This document shows positions 25,948 to 35,295 of a stretch of 64,000 bases of DNA, in pieces. The stretch comes from Verrucomicrobiia bacterium. GTDB lineage: Bacteria > Verrucomicrobiota > Verrucomicrobiia > Limisphaerales > DSYF01. The notes under the pieces are model-generated. The model was not told the origin of the DNA, searched no databases, and saw only the letters and a list, made by a program, of their open reading frames with translations. A program made the translations under genes and the position numbers. The stretch is taken from contig DASTWL010000034.1 in assembly GCA_035765895.1 (NCBI GenBank), positions 62,001 to 126,000 on the forward strand, given 5' to 3'. Position 1 is the stretch's first letter; every line of letters begins with the position of its first letter.

Positions 25948-26748
25948 ATGTGCAAAGAATGCGGATGCGGACTGGGCGGTGGCGGCCGGCAAACCGGCAA
26001 CCACACGCACGCACACCATCATCACGACCACGACCAGGCGCGCAACCACGCTGGTCATGATCACCCGTCCGGGCCGTGGAGCCTGACGTTGAACCAGTCG
26101 CTCATGGAAAAGAACGACCGGCTGGCGGCCCGGAACCGCGAACTGTTTCGGGCCAAAGGCTTGCTCGTGTTGAACGTGGTTTCGTCACCCGGCTCGGGCA
26201 AGACCACATTCATCCGCGAAACCGCCGTGCGCCTGGCCAAATCGTTGCGAGTGGGCGTCATTGTAGGCGACCTCGCGACCGACAACGACGCCGCGCGGCT
26301 GCGAACCGCGGGCATTCCGGTGGTGCAAATCACCACCGGCACGGTTTGCCATCTCGACGCCGACATGGTCTTTCAGGCCGCGGCCCGGCTTACCTTGGAT
26401 TCGCTCGATGTGCTGGTGATCGAAAACGTGGGGAATCTCGTCTGCCCGGCGGATTACGATCTCGGCGAGCAATTGCGCGTGGTGCTGCTCTCAACCACCG
26501 AGGGCGAGGACAAACCGCTCAAGTATCCGCCCCTGTTTCACTCGGCCCACGTGGCCATCGTGACCAAGAGCGATCTGGCCGCCGCCGCCGGCTTCGATCG
26601 CGAACTGGCGCTGACCAACCTCAAACGGGTGAGCCATCACGCCACACGGTTTGAACTGTCCGCCAAAACCGGCCAGGGCATGGATACGTGGCTGGCGTTT
26701 TTGACGGAGCAGCGGGCGCGGACGAATCCGGCGCCCGCTGCGCGGTAG
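25948..26748 (+). CDS. hypB: Hydrogenase nickel incorporation GTPase HypB, His-rich
   Basis: Protein of 266 residues. It opens with MCKECGCG (the high-affinity CxxCGC-type nickel site), followed by a His-rich stretch at about 19-39 that can store nickel. The GTPase core has the P-loop PGSGKT (81-86), GDLATDNDA switch region, ENVGNLVCPADYDLGE with metal-site residues, and TKSDL for guanine recognition. HypB hydrolyses GTP during Ni transfer with HypA. It is convergent with the metallophosphoesterase gene, 21 bp away. Confidence 0.96.
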   Translation: MCKECGCGLGGGGRQTGNHTHAHHHHDHDQARNHAGHDHPSGPWSLTLNQSLMEKNDRLAARNRELFRAKGLLVLNVVSSPGSGKTTFIRETAVRLAKSLRVGVIVGDLATDNDAARLRTAGIPVVQITTGTVCHLDADMVFQAAARLTLDSLDVLVIENVGNLVCPADYDLGEQLRVVLLSTTEGEDKPLKYPPLFHSAHVAIVTKSDLAAAAGFDRELALTNLKRVSHHATRFELSAKTGQGMDTWLAFLTEQRARTNPAPAAR

Positions 26749-26769
26749 CGGAGGCTGGTCAATGGTCGC

Positions 26770-27999
26770 TCAAGGCAGAGTAATCGCTTGAAGCAGGCGC
26801 GTCGGGCCGAATTGGTCGTCAAACCCGTAAACCTTCACCTGCACCTTGCCACTGGCGTGGATCTTCACGGTGGCCCATGCGTAGTCGCGATCGGTGCCGG
26901 GGTTGATGGTGGCATCCGTGGGCACCGCCTCGAAGGGCGAGCCGCCCGAGCCAACGAGAATTTGCCAGGCCTTGCCCCCGGTCGAAGCCCGCGGCTGCAT
27001 TGCATTGAAGATGTGCTCGTGGCCGCAAAAGTAGGTGGCACCGTATTGTTCGATCAAATCCCAGAACGCGTTGCGCGCCGCTTCATCGTTGTCCAGCCCG
27101 GCGGGTTTGCCCGGCAACGGCAATCCCGGCGCCGGCGGCACGTCCGCGCCAAAGTAGTAGGTGTAGGCGGGCTTGTGGCCGAACACGAAAAAGTGCCGTG
27201 CGCCGCGGGCCTTGGCCGTCGCGAGATCCACCGCCAGCCATTGCACCGGCGCGTGGGCGTCGTGCCCGACCGGATCGGTGTTGATCACCACGAAGTGGCA
27301 GCCACGGAAATCAAAACTGTAGGACAACTGGCTTTGGTCCGTCGCGTAAGCGTCGAGCGGCGCGTTGTTGGTGACATTCACCGCCGCGGGCAGCTCTCCG
27401 AAGAGGGTCTCGAAGCGGTTCGTATCGAGAATCAAATCGCCCAGGTTGGCACGCCAGGCATCTTCGTTCACCAGCTGCGCGAGTTTGCCCGTGCCACCGC
27501 CCGGCAGCGGCGCCTTCTTCCATTGCATTTCGTGGTTGCCGGGAACCGGCACAACGTAGGTGCCCTGCTCCATCAAAGTCGCCACCATGCCGCGCCAAAA
27601 AGCATATTGGCGGTAAAACTTCAGCAGGTCCGAATTCACCACGTCGCTGACGTTTGTTCCCTTGGTCGGGCCGGCGTTGCCGTAGCCCATGATCATGTCG
27701 CCATTGAAGAAGAGCAGGTCGGACTTTTGCGTGTGAATCGAGTCCATGATGCGCGACCACGCCTTGGTGCTCTGCAACCAAATCGCATCCTGGCCGGAAA
27801 GCGGCAGCTGCGTCGGGTCCGGACTTTCGGGATCCTGCCGGGAATCTCCGACCGTGGAAAACGACAGCACGACCGGATCGCGATCGCGGTCACGGTCGTG
27901 GTTCTCATGATGATCGTCCGCCCGGGCCGAGCCCCAGAGCGAGCCCGCCACGGCCGTAATCGTCAGGGCCGACAGGAGATGATTGAACTTGGTATGCAT
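26770..27999 (-). CDS. Secreted metallophosphoesterase
   Basis: Protein of 409 residues with a signal peptide (MHTKFNHLLSALTITAVAGS). A strikingly acidic, His-rich segment near 27-42 (DDHHENHDRDRDRDP) directly follows the cleavage region. The calcineurin-like site is recognisable as STVGDSRQD (GDxR), FFNGDMIMG (GDxxxxG), GNHEMQW (GNHE), and a late GHEHIFNA (GHxH). It should bind two metals and cleave phosphoesters outside the cytoplasm; the substrate is unknown. The ATG at 27999 is chosen because it opens the signal peptide. It is divergent from the LolC-like gene. Confidence 0.88.
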   Translation of the reverse strand: MHTKFNHLLSALTITAVAGSLWGSARADDHHENHDRDRDRDPVVLSFSTVGDSRQDPESPDPTQLPLSGQDAIWLQSTKAWSRIMDSIHTQKSDLLFFNGDMIMGYGNAGPTKGTNVSDVVNSDLLKFYRQYAFWRGMVATLMEQGTYVVPVPGNHEMQWKKAPLPGGGTGKLAQLVNEDAWRANLGDLILDTNRFETLFGELPAAVNVTNNAPLDAYATDQSQLSYSFDFRGCHFVVINTDPVGHDAHAPVQWLAVDLATAKARGARHFFVFGHKPAYTYYFGADVPPAPGLPLPGKPAGLDNDEAARNAFWDLIEQYGATYFCGHEHIFNAMQPRASTGGKAWQILVGSGGSPFEAVPTDATINPGTDRDYAWATVKIHASGKVQVKVYGFDDQFGPTRLLQAITLP

Positions 28000-28165
28000 G
28001 TGAATTGTTGCTGCTGGATTGTTTTGGTTTCGCCGTCTCAGCGGCGGCGGAGATGACCTTGACGGCGGCGCGTCACAGTCGGATGGCGGCCAGGTGACAC
28101 TTTCGCAGCAGTCGGGGCGGGCGTTCGTTGACACGCTGCGGGCGCCTGTTTAGCTTGCGCGTCCC

Positions 28166-29440
28166 ATGTCGCGACTGCCTTTCGAACTGCTGCTGGCCCT
28201 GCGTTATCTGCGGCCCAAACGCACGTTCGTTTCGGTCATCACGCTCATCTCCGTGCTCGGCGTCACCCTGGGCGTGGCGGTGCTGATCATCGTCATCAGC
28301 GTGATGACCGGATTTGATCACCAGTTGCGCGACAAAATCCTGGGTTTCAACGCCCACCTCCGCATCACGGCCCGCGATTCGTCCCTGACAAACTACCCTG
28401 CGATGATGGCGCAGGTGCAGACCGCCCCACATGTGCGTGGCGTGTCGCCGTTCGTGGCCTGCCGGGTGTTGATCCGCACGCATCCGCCGGACGGCAGCCA
28501 GCCGCTGAGCGACGCGCCGTGGATTCGCGGAATCGATCCCGAGGCCGAAGCCCGCGTCAGCGACCTGCTGACGAATGTGTTCGAGGGCAGCACGAATCTC
28601 GACGGCCGCGGCATTCTGGTCGGCCGCCAGTTTGCCGAAGGCATGCAGCTCATGGTCGGGGATCGTGTGACGATTTATTCGCCCGAGGACCTCGAAAAGA
28701 TGGAAGCGGCCCGCAAGAAGGGCGAGGACGTGGCCAGCCTGCCGGACGATTATGAGGTGCGCGGCATCTTCGACATGGGCTATTACGAATACAACGCCAA
28801 CTTCGTGCTCACGTCGCTGGAGAACGCCCAGAACCTGGCCGGTCTCGGCGACAGCGTGCACGGGCTGCTGGTTGAACTGGATGATCCCGATCTTGCGGGG
28901 GTGGTGCGGCAGGAGTTGCGGCCACAGTTCGGACCCAACTACCGCATTTCCTTGTGGACGGAGGAAAACTCCGCCCTGTTGGACGCCATCGCCGTCGAAA
29001 AGAACGTCATGTTCTACATTTTGTTCTTCATCATGATTGTGGCGGCGTTGTGCATCCTGAGCGCGCTCATCACGTTCGTCGTCCAGAAAACCCGCGAAAT
29101 CGGCATGCTGAAGGCCATTGGGGCGACGAACTGGCAGATCTCCGGCATCTTCCTCGCCCAAAGCGCGGTCGTGGGCGTCATGGGCGTCGTCGCCGGTTAC
29201 GGACTGGGCATGCTGGCCGTGCACTACCGGAACGAGTTTCTCCACTTCATGCGGCGGGCCACCGGCTGGGAATTGTTCCCGGCATCCATCTACGGTTTTG
29301 GCGATTTGCCGGCGCTTGTGGTGCCGCATGACGTGATGCTGATTTGCTCCAGTGCGCTGGTGATCTGCCTGCTCGGCGGCGTCATTCCCGCCTGGCAGGC
29401 CGGCCGGCTCAAACCCGTGGAGGCGCTGCGCCATGAGTAA
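28166..29440 (+). CDS. LolC/E-type ABC transporter permease
   Basis: Membrane protein of 424 residues of the LolC/LolE/MacB-like type. It starts LPFELLLALRYLRPKRTFVS, then TM1 (VITLISVLGVTLGVAVLIIV), a large periplasmic domain of about 220 residues, and three TM helices in the last 170 residues (FFIMIVAALCILSALIT, SAVVGVMGVVAGYGLGML, LICSSALVICLLGGVIPA). With the downstream ATPase it probably releases lipoproteins from the inner membrane to the Lol carrier. A single permease gene implies a homodimer, or a partner elsewhere. Confidence 0.88.
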   Translation: MSRLPFELLLALRYLRPKRTFVSVITLISVLGVTLGVAVLIIVISVMTGFDHQLRDKILGFNAHLRITARDSSLTNYPAMMAQVQTAPHVRGVSPFVACRVLIRTHPPDGSQPLSDAPWIRGIDPEAEARVSDLLTNVFEGSTNLDGRGILVGRQFAEGMQLMVGDRVTIYSPEDLEKMEAARKKGEDVASLPDDYEVRGIFDMGYYEYNANFVLTSLENAQNLAGLGDSVHGLLVELDDPDLAGVVRQELRPQFGPNYRISLWTEENSALLDAIAVEKNVMFYILFFIMIVAALCILSALITFVVQKTREIGMLKAIGATNWQISGIFLAQSAVVGVMGVVAGYGLGMLAVHYRNEFLHFMRRATGWELFPASIYGFGDLPALVVPHDVMLICSSALVICLLGGVIPAWQAGRLKPVEALRHE

Positions 29441-29467
29441 GGTGGAAACCAGACAAGGAGGCCGCGC

Positions 29468-30151
29468 ATGAGCGACGGCTCACTCCTCATTGAAGCGCGC
29501 GGCCTGTCCAAGACCTACGAACTGGGCCGGCGCTCGCTGGAAGTGCTGCGCGGCGTGGACCTCGCGGTGCGCCGCGGCGAATTCCTCGCGCTGCGCGGCG
29601 CCTCGGGGGCGGGCAAGAGCACGCTGCTGCATCTGCTCGGCGGACTGGACGTGCCCAATGCAGGCGACATCCAGTTCGACGGACGCAAGCTGACGTCCCT
29701 CTCGGCCGGCGCCATGGCCGCGTTTCGCAATCGCAGCGTGGGCTTCATCTTCCAGTCCTACCACCTGCTGCCGGAACTCGACGCGCTGGAGAACGTCTGC
29801 CTGCCCGCGCGCATGGCCCGGCGCCGCGTGGCGGACTGCGTGCCGCGCGCCCGCGTGCTGCTGGAGCGGGTCGGCCTGAAGGAACGCGCCGATCACAAGC
29901 CCTACGAACTCTCCGGCGGCGAACAACAGCGCGTGGCGATTGCGCGCGCATTGATCAATGAACCCGCGCTGATCCTGGCCGACGAACCGACGGGCAATCT
30001 CGATTCGCACACGGGCGAAGGCATCATTGACCTGCTGTGTGAAATCCAGCGCGAACGCCAGGCCACGCTCATCATCGCCACGCACGACGCGCAGGTCGCC
30101 GCCCGCGCGCCGCGGGTGATTCAACTCGTGGACGGACGGATCGCATCATGA
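29468..30151 (+). CDS. lolD: ABC transporter ATP-binding protein (LolD-like)
   Basis: ATPase of 227 residues with Walker [10 protein letters not shown] (44-52), Q-loop [12 protein letters not shown], signature [15 protein letters not shown], Walker [14 protein letters not shown] and H-loop IATHD. The [16 protein letters not shown] pattern is typical of the LolD/MacB subgroup. AGGAGG lies 6 nt before the ATG. It is 27 bp downstream of the permease gene and overlaps the methyltransferase start by 4 bp (ATGA). Confidence 0.92.
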   Translation: MSDGSLLIEARGLSKTYELGRRSLEVLRGVDLAVRRGEFLALRGASGAGKSTLLHLLGGLDVPNAGDIQFDGRKLTSLSAGAMAAFRNRSVGFIFQSYHLLPELDALENVCLPARMARRRVADCVPRARVLLERVGLKERADHKPYELSGGEQQRVAIARALINEPALILADEPTGNLDSHTGEGIIDLLCEIQRERQATLIIATHDAQVAARAPRVIQLVDGRIAS

Positions 30152-30732
30152 ACGCGTGGGAAGAACGTTATCAAAGCGGCGACCGGCACTGGGACAAGGG
30201 GGAACCGGCGCCCGGCCTGGTGGATTTTCTCCGCGACCATCCGGAATTGCCGCGCGGCGCGGTGGCGGTGCCCGGTTGCGGCCTGGGCCACGACGTGCGC
30301 GCCTGGACGGCCGGCGGTTTTGCGGCGCACGGATTCGACATCGCGCCCACCGCCATTCAGCTCGCCCGGGAAGCGCAGCCGCAGGCGGGCGATCCCGGGT
30401 CGGACATCGCGCCCACCTTCACGCTCGCCAATTTTCTCCACGACCCGCCGCCGATGCCGTTCGACTATTTGTTCGAGCACACGTTGTTTTGTGCGATTGA
30501 GCCGGCGGAACGGGACAATTACGTCACCGCCGCGCTGCGCTGGCTGAAACCCGGCGGCACCTACATCGCCATCAATTACATTTTATGCGATGGCGAGCCC
30601 CCGTTTCCCGTGGATCGCGAAGAACTTTGGCGGCGTTTTCAACCGCACTTTCATTTGATTGACCAATGGATTCCACGGTCGTATCCCAATCGCACCGGGC
30701 GCGAGCTGATGAGCTGGTGGCGCCGGAAATGA
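30148..30732 (+). CDS. TPMT-family SAM-dependent methyltransferase
   Basis: Protein of 194 residues. It begins WEERYQSGDRHWDKGEPAPGL, the signature start of thiopurine S-methyltransferase-like proteins, and continues with SAM motif I AVPGCGLGHDV (about 40-50) and DIAPTAIQLA. Bacterial members methylate small thiol, halide or metalloid nucleophiles; the actual substrate is unknown. It overlaps lolD by 4 bp and is followed after 6 bp by the nucleotidyltransferase, so it is transcribed with the exporter genes, although a functional link is not obvious. Confidence 0.87.
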   Translation: MNAWEERYQSGDRHWDKGEPAPGLVDFLRDHPELPRGAVAVPGCGLGHDVRAWTAGGFAAHGFDIAPTAIQLAREAQPQAGDPGSDIAPTFTLANFLHDPPPMPFDYLFEHTLFCAIEPAERDNYVTAALRWLKPGGTYIAINYILCDGEPPFPVDREELWRRFQPHFHLIDQWIPRSYPNRTGRELMSWWRRK

Positions 30733-30738
30733 TTTAAC

Positions 30739-31623
30739 ATGACAAAACCCACACTCGTTCTTCTCGCCGCCGGCATGGGCAGCCGTTACGGCGGACTCAA
30801 ACAGGTTGACCCCGTCGGCCCGTCGGGGGAAACGTTGCTGGACTATTCCATTTATGACGCGCTGCGCGCCGGCTTCGGCAAAGTGGTGTTCATCATCCGG
30901 CACGACATCGAGGCGCAGTTCCGCGACGTCGTGGGCAAACGCTTCGAGGGCCGCGTGCCGGTGGACTACGCGTTCCAGGAATTGAACGACCTGCCCGCTG
31001 GTTTCAAAGTGCCGGAAGGGCGCACCAAGCCGTGGGGCACCACCCACGCCATCCTCGCCGCAGAGAACGTCGTGCGCGAACCGTTCGCCGTGCTGAACGC
31101 GGACGATTTCTACGGGCGCGAATCCTTCGCCACGCTGGCGCGGCATCTCACGTCGGGCGCGCTGGACCTCGCCATGGTCGGCTTCCAGCTCAAGAACACG
31201 CTGTCCGATCACGGCACGGTGGCGCGCGGCATTTGCGGCGTGGGGCCCGATGGCTATCTGACGAGCGTGGAGGAATTCACCAAGATCGAGAAAACGCCGA
31301 CGGGCGCCCGCGAAGGCAACCGCACATTCACCGGCGACGAACTGGTTTCGATGAACTTCTGGGGCTTTCAGCCCGGCGTCTTCCCCGATTTGCGGGAGCG
31401 CTTCACGGTGTTCCTCCAACAGAGTGGCCAGGAATTGAAGTCCGAATGCTACATTCCCGCGACGGTGAACGAGCTGATGAAGGCCGGCAAGGCGCGCGTG
31501 AAGATGTTGAGCAGCCGCGATCCGTGGTTCGGCGTCACCTACAAGGAAGACAAGCCGCGCGTGGTCGAGAGCATCGCCAAACTGGTGCAGCGCGGTGATT
31601 ATCCGGCCCGGCTGTGGTCATGA
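30739..31623 (+). CDS. Sugar-1-phosphate-type nucleotidyltransferase
   Basis: Protein of 294 residues with a Rossmann-like NTP-transferase fold. LLAAGMGSRYGGLKQ (8-22) is the nucleotide-binding loop, FAVLNADDFYG the metal-binding Asp motif, and KPWGTTHAILAAENVV the sugar-binding part. It probably activates a sugar or other phosphate with a nucleotide; the exact product cannot be read. It is the last gene of the lolC-lolD-methyltransferase cluster, 6 bp after the methyltransferase. Confidence 0.85.
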   Translation: MTKPTLVLLAAGMGSRYGGLKQVDPVGPSGETLLDYSIYDALRAGFGKVVFIIRHDIEAQFRDVVGKRFEGRVPVDYAFQELNDLPAGFKVPEGRTKPWGTTHAILAAENVVREPFAVLNADDFYGRESFATLARHLTSGALDLAMVGFQLKNTLSDHGTVARGICGVGPDGYLTSVEEFTKIEKTPTGAREGNRTFTGDELVSMNFWGFQPGVFPDLRERFTVFLQQSGQELKSECYIPATVNELMKAGKARVKMLSSRDPWFGVTYKEDKPRVVESIAKLVQRGDYPARLWS

Positions 31624-31699
31624 TTGAACCAAACTTGGACTTGTCCGCTCTGAATAAAGACGGACAATGGCGCATCCAATTGACCCCAACTTTAAAACT

Positions 31700-33073
31700 A
31701 TGAACAAGCAACAACCCCTGAATACTCCCGCCACGCGCCGGGAGTTCCTCAAGAAAACGGCCCTCGCCGGTGCCGCCGTAGCTGCCACTCCGCTGCTTCA
31801 CACGCCGGTTTACGGCCAGTCACAGGCCCCTTCGGCCAACGTGCTCGGCGCGAATGACCGCATCACCGTCGGCTACATCGGTGTCGGCGGCCAGGGCTTC
31901 AACGCGCACGTCAAAATCATGAAGGCCAATCTGGCCGCCAACAACATCGCGCAGGCGGCCGTCTGCGACGTCTGGCCCAAGCGCGTGGACCGCGCGAAGG
32001 AGGAAATCGGTGGGGATTGCAAGGGGTATGGCGATTACCGGAAATTGCTCGAACAAAAAGACCTCGATGCGGTCGTCATCGCCACGCACGACCCGATCCA
32101 TGCGTCAGCCTCCATCGCCGCGCTGGAAGCGGGCAAGCATGTCTATGTCGAAAAGCCGTTGACCCGCTACCTGGACGAGGCGTTCAAGGTGCACGAAGTC
32201 GTCAAGAAGACGGGCAAAAAATTGCAGGTTGGCTCGCAGGGTTGCTCCGCCGCCGGCTGGCACAAGGCCGCGGAACTGATCCAGGCCGGCCGCATCGGGC
32301 CGCTCGTCTGGGCGCAGGGTTACTACTGCCGCAACAACCCGAAGGGCGAATGGAATTACCCGATCGATACGGACGCCAACGGCAACAATGTCAACTGGGA
32401 CGCCTGGCTGGGCGAGGTGAAGGACCGGGTGCCGTTCACGCCGGACCACTATTTCCGCTGGCGCAAGTTCTATCCCTACTGCGCCGGTTTGCTGGGCGAC
32501 CTCGTTCCGCACCGCTTGTTCCCGCTGGTGCTGGCCACCGGCAAACCTGAATTCCCCAAGCGCGTCGCCTGCATCGGCACCAAGGTGGTTTATCCGGACA
32601 AAAACACCGACGGCGCGCTCGAACGCCAGGTGCCGGAACACTCGGAAATCCTGGCGGAATTCCCCAGCGGCTACAGCCTGGTCATTGTGACGAGCACCAT
32701 TGCCTCGCGCAGCCCGGGCTTCGTCATTTACGGTCATCACGCCTCGCTGGAAATCGGCACCTCGGGCGAGCGCATCTCGCTCATGCCGGAAAAGGAATTT
32801 GGCGACGAAGTCGATCCGGACTCGTTCGAGGGGCTCCAGCCGATTGAAGACATCGGCGTGCACCACAAGAACTGGTTCGACAGCATCCGCCACGACAAGG
32901 AACCGAACGCGAACATCGACCTCGCCCTCAAGGTGCAGACGGTCATTTCGCTGGCCGAAATGTCCGACCGGCTCGGCGCCGCGTGCTTGTATGACGAGAA
33001 AACGCGCAAGATCACGACCGCCGGCGGCCAGGAAATCAAGGCCATCACCTACGGCACCCTGGAACAATCATAA
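31700..33073 (+). CDS. Tat-exported Gfo/Idh/MocA family oxidoreductase
   Basis: Protein of 457 residues with a Tat signal (ATRREFLKKTALAGAAVAAT). The Rossmann part has ITVGYIGVGGQGFNAH for dinucleotide binding and the catalytic-region motif VYVEKPLTRY. The second domain contains RWRKFYPYCAGLLGDLVPHR. It is distinct from the member at 12.2 kb. ATG 31700 is preferred over the upstream ATG at 31667, which would add 11 residues ahead of the Tat signal. The gene stands alone and ends in a clear intrinsic terminator. It probably redox-modifies a sugar in the periplasm. Confidence 0.9.
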   Translation: MNKQQPLNTPATRREFLKKTALAGAAVAATPLLHTPVYGQSQAPSANVLGANDRITVGYIGVGGQGFNAHVKIMKANLAANNIAQAAVCDVWPKRVDRAKEEIGGDCKGYGDYRKLLEQKDLDAVVIATHDPIHASASIAALEAGKHVYVEKPLTRYLDEAFKVHEVVKKTGKKLQVGSQGCSAAGWHKAAELIQAGRIGPLVWAQGYYCRNNPKGEWNYPIDTDANGNNVNWDAWLGEVKDRVPFTPDHYFRWRKFYPYCAGLLGDLVPHRLFPLVLATGKPEFPKRVACIGTKVVYPDKNTDGALERQVPEHSEILAEFPSGYSLVIVTSTIASRSPGFVIYGHHASLEIGTSGERISLMPEKEFGDEVDPDSFEGLQPIEDIGVHHKNWFDSIRHDKEPNANIDLALKVQTVISLAEMSDRLGAACLYDEKTRKITTAGGQEIKAITYGTLEQS

Positions 33074-33090
33074 ACAGCCCGGGCTTTCGG

Positions 33091-33128
33091 CGCCGGCGGG
33101 AGCGAACCACTCCCCCGGCGTTTTTTAT
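33091..33128 (+). terminator. Intrinsic terminator of the Gfo/Idh/MocA gene
   Basis: CGCCGG-c-GGGAG pairs with CTCCCCCGGCG, an 11-bp stem with one bulged C and a 7-nt loop, followed directly by TTTTTTATTT at 33121. It lies 18 bp after the stop codon. Confidence 0.85.
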
Positions 33129-33175
33129 TTGTCGCGCCTTGACCGCCGGCAACTGCCATTTTGAGAATCAGCCGC

Positions 33176-34129
33176 ATGGAAACCGTCACCCTCGCCCGCA
33201 ACACCATGAAAACCCGCTTCGAGCGGGTGTTGACGGGCGGCAGCCCCGTGTCGCTCCGGGCCGCGGGCGAGGAGGCGTTGAGCGAGGTCGAGCGCATTGA
33301 AAACCAGCTCAGTCTGTTCAAGCCGGGCAGCGAGATTGCGCAAGTCAACGCGCAGGCGGCCGAACAGCCCGTGCGCGTTTCGCCCGAGGTCTTTTACCTG
33401 CTCCAGCACGCAGCACGGCTGACGCGCGAAACGGAGGGCGCATTTGACATCACGCTCGCGCCGTTGCTGCGCTGCTGGGGTTTGCTCGGCCGGCGCGACG
33501 GCAACCTGCCCGCTCCCGAAGCACTGACCGCCGCCCGCGCCATGTGTGGCATGGATCTGGTGGAACTGCGGCCGGCGAATCGCACCGTCCGGTTTGTGCG
33601 TCCCGGCGTCATGCTGGACCTTGGCGCCATCGGTAAAGGCTATGCGATTGACCGCGCAGTGGAGGTGTTGCGTGAAACGGGCGTTAACAACGCGTTAATT
33701 CACGGCGGAACAAGCACCGTTTACGCTCTGGGGCACCCTCCGGAAGCCGGGCATTGGCGCATCGCCATCGGTGATCCACTCGCCACCGCCACGGATTATC
33801 CGTCCGAAATCGCGCTGCGGGATGAGTCGCTTTCCGTCTCCGCCGTCTCTGCCAAATGCTTCACCGCCAACGGCCGCGTGCTGGGCCATATCATTGATCC
33901 GCGCACAGGCGAACCTGCCACACGCGCGTGGTTGACCGCCGTGGTGTTGCCGTCGGCCACCGAGACCGACGCGCTTTCCACCGCCCTGCTGGTCCGCGGG
34001 GCGGACGGATTTGCCGCCGTGACGTCACTCCGAAACGACATGCGGGCGCTGTTGGTGCCCCATACGCCGGACCGCCCGGGCCCGGCGTTGTTGCATGGCT
34101 TTGAACCGATTTCCCACCGGACTGTCTGA
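33176..34129 (+). CDS. apbE: FAD:protein FMN transferase (ApbE)
   Basis: Protein of 317 residues that attaches FMN to a Thr/Ser of flavoproteins such as NqrB/C or RnfD/G. Motifs include the FAD-binding DLGAIGKGYAID, ALIHGGTSTVYALG, HIIDPRTGEPA and the late metal site TETDALSTALL. The start at ATG 33176 is chosen over a TTG at 33161. It lacks the usual lipoprotein signal, so it may be cytoplasmic or use another export route. No target flavoprotein gene lies next to it. Confidence 0.92.
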   Translation: METVTLARNTMKTRFERVLTGGSPVSLRAAGEEALSEVERIENQLSLFKPGSEIAQVNAQAAEQPVRVSPEVFYLLQHAARLTRETEGAFDITLAPLLRCWGLLGRRDGNLPAPEALTAARAMCGMDLVELRPANRTVRFVRPGVMLDLGAIGKGYAIDRAVEVLRETGVNNALIHGGTSTVYALGHPPEAGHWRIAIGDPLATATDYPSEIALRDESLSVSAVSAKCFTANGRVLGHIIDPRTGEPATRAWLTAVVLPSATETDALSTALLVRGADGFAAVTSLRNDMRALLVPHTPDRPGPALLHGFEPISHRTV

Positions 34130-34182
34130 AAATGCGATGGCCGGTTGATAACCGGGCCGTCTGACCTTAGTTTCCTGCGGCC

Positions 34183-35091
34183 ATGAGTCTTTACGATCGA
34201 GATTATATGCGCGAGACGCCGAGCTATCGGCGCGTGTCGCCGGCGGCGCCGTGGTCGCCCACGGTGGCCCTGCTCGTGGCTTTGGGTGTCATTTTCGCCA
34301 TTCAAACCATCGTTGGCGTGCTGGCGGGGATTCCGTTGGCCTACATGCTGGGCCTGTCTTCCGCGGGCCGTGGGCTCTACCCACTCGACCCGCTGACCCG
34401 GCATTTCGCCTTGAGCCTCGCCGGCATTGAAAGCGGCCAGGTCTGGCAGTTGCTCACGTTCCAATTCCTGCACGGCGGCCTCTTCCACATCGCGCTCAAC
34501 GGCATCACACTTTACTCGTTTGGCCGGTTCATGGAGCAGGCCATCGGCCGCGGTCGCTTTCTGGCGCTCTATTTCATCGGCGGCACGCTGGGCGGCGTGT
34601 TTCAAATCGCCACCGCCTACCTGCTGCACCAATCGCCTTACATTCCTGTGGTGGGCGCTTCCGCGGGCATTGCCGGCCTGCTGGGCGCGTTCACCATCAT
34701 GTATCCGCACCATCCGATTGTGCTTTTCCCCATCCCCTTTCGCATCGCCGCGCGCACGCTGCTGTGGGTTGCCCTGGGAATTTCCCTGATCGGCACCATC
34801 CTGCCCTTCGGCGGCATCGCCCACGCCGCGCACCTCGGCGGTCTCGTGGCGGGGATTGGTTACGTCTTCCTGTTGCGCCGCCCGCGCCGTGCGCGTTCGA
34901 CCTACACCAGCAGCGCCGCGCCGCCGTTCATTTCCAGTTCGGCCGCGCCGCCGCGCCTCACGGAATCCGCAGACTTCATCGCCCGTGAAGTGGATCCCAT
35001 TCTCGACAAAATCGCCACGCAGGGCATTCACAGCCTCACCGATCGCGAGCGAAAAATTCTCGAAGCCGCGCGCAGCAAGATGCGACACTGA
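34183..35091 (+). CDS. Rhomboid family intramembrane serine protease with C-terminal DUF6576-like tail
   Basis: Protein of 302 residues with six or so TM helices. The catalytic Ser is in VVGASAGIAGL (Ser about 160) and the His in HAAHLGGLVAGI (His about 217); FLHGGLFHIALNG (about 96-108) is the conserved loop. It should cleave single-pass membrane proteins. The C-terminal soluble tail ends DPILDKIATQGIHSLTDRE with ARSKM, the short helical tail common on bacterial rhomboids (DUF6576-like). Confidence 0.93.
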   Translation: MSLYDRDYMRETPSYRRVSPAAPWSPTVALLVALGVIFAIQTIVGVLAGIPLAYMLGLSSAGRGLYPLDPLTRHFALSLAGIESGQVWQLLTFQFLHGGLFHIALNGITLYSFGRFMEQAIGRGRFLALYFIGGTLGGVFQIATAYLLHQSPYIPVVGASAGIAGLLGAFTIMYPHHPIVLFPIPFRIAARTLLWVALGISLIGTILPFGGIAHAAHLGGLVAGIGYVFLLRRPRRARSTYTSSAAPPFISSSAAPPRLTESADFIAREVDPILDKIATQGIHSLTDRERKILEAARSKMRH

Positions 35092-35295
35092 GCCACGCGT
35101 CACGCGGAGTCTGCAGCCGCAACAGACAGCCCCGCATTCACCCCGGCCCACGAACATTTTTTGCGACAGCCTTCGGTCAATTCGCAAAAAAATTGGAACG
35201 CCGCACTTCATCCAATTTCGCCCGCCTGAGAAAAATCATTGGCGCGCCGCGTGCTCTTTCATCCGCACGGCGACCCCGCCGTTTGTCCCTGTCGT
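35092..35295. other. Intergenic spacer with a T6/A6 palindrome
   Basis: About 200 bp without a gene. TTTTTTGCGA (35157-35166) and TCGCAAAAAA (35182-35191) form a perfect 10-bp inverted repeat around 15 nt. Neither strand has a T-tract after the stem, so it does not fit an intrinsic terminator. It may be a protein-binding palindrome or a small repeat. Confidence 0.4.

Noticed and set aside
35157-35191. TTTTTTGCGA/TCGCAAAAAA palindrome as a terminator of the rhomboid gene
   Set aside because: The T's are in the stem and no T-tract follows it on either strand, so it does not fit an intrinsic terminator.
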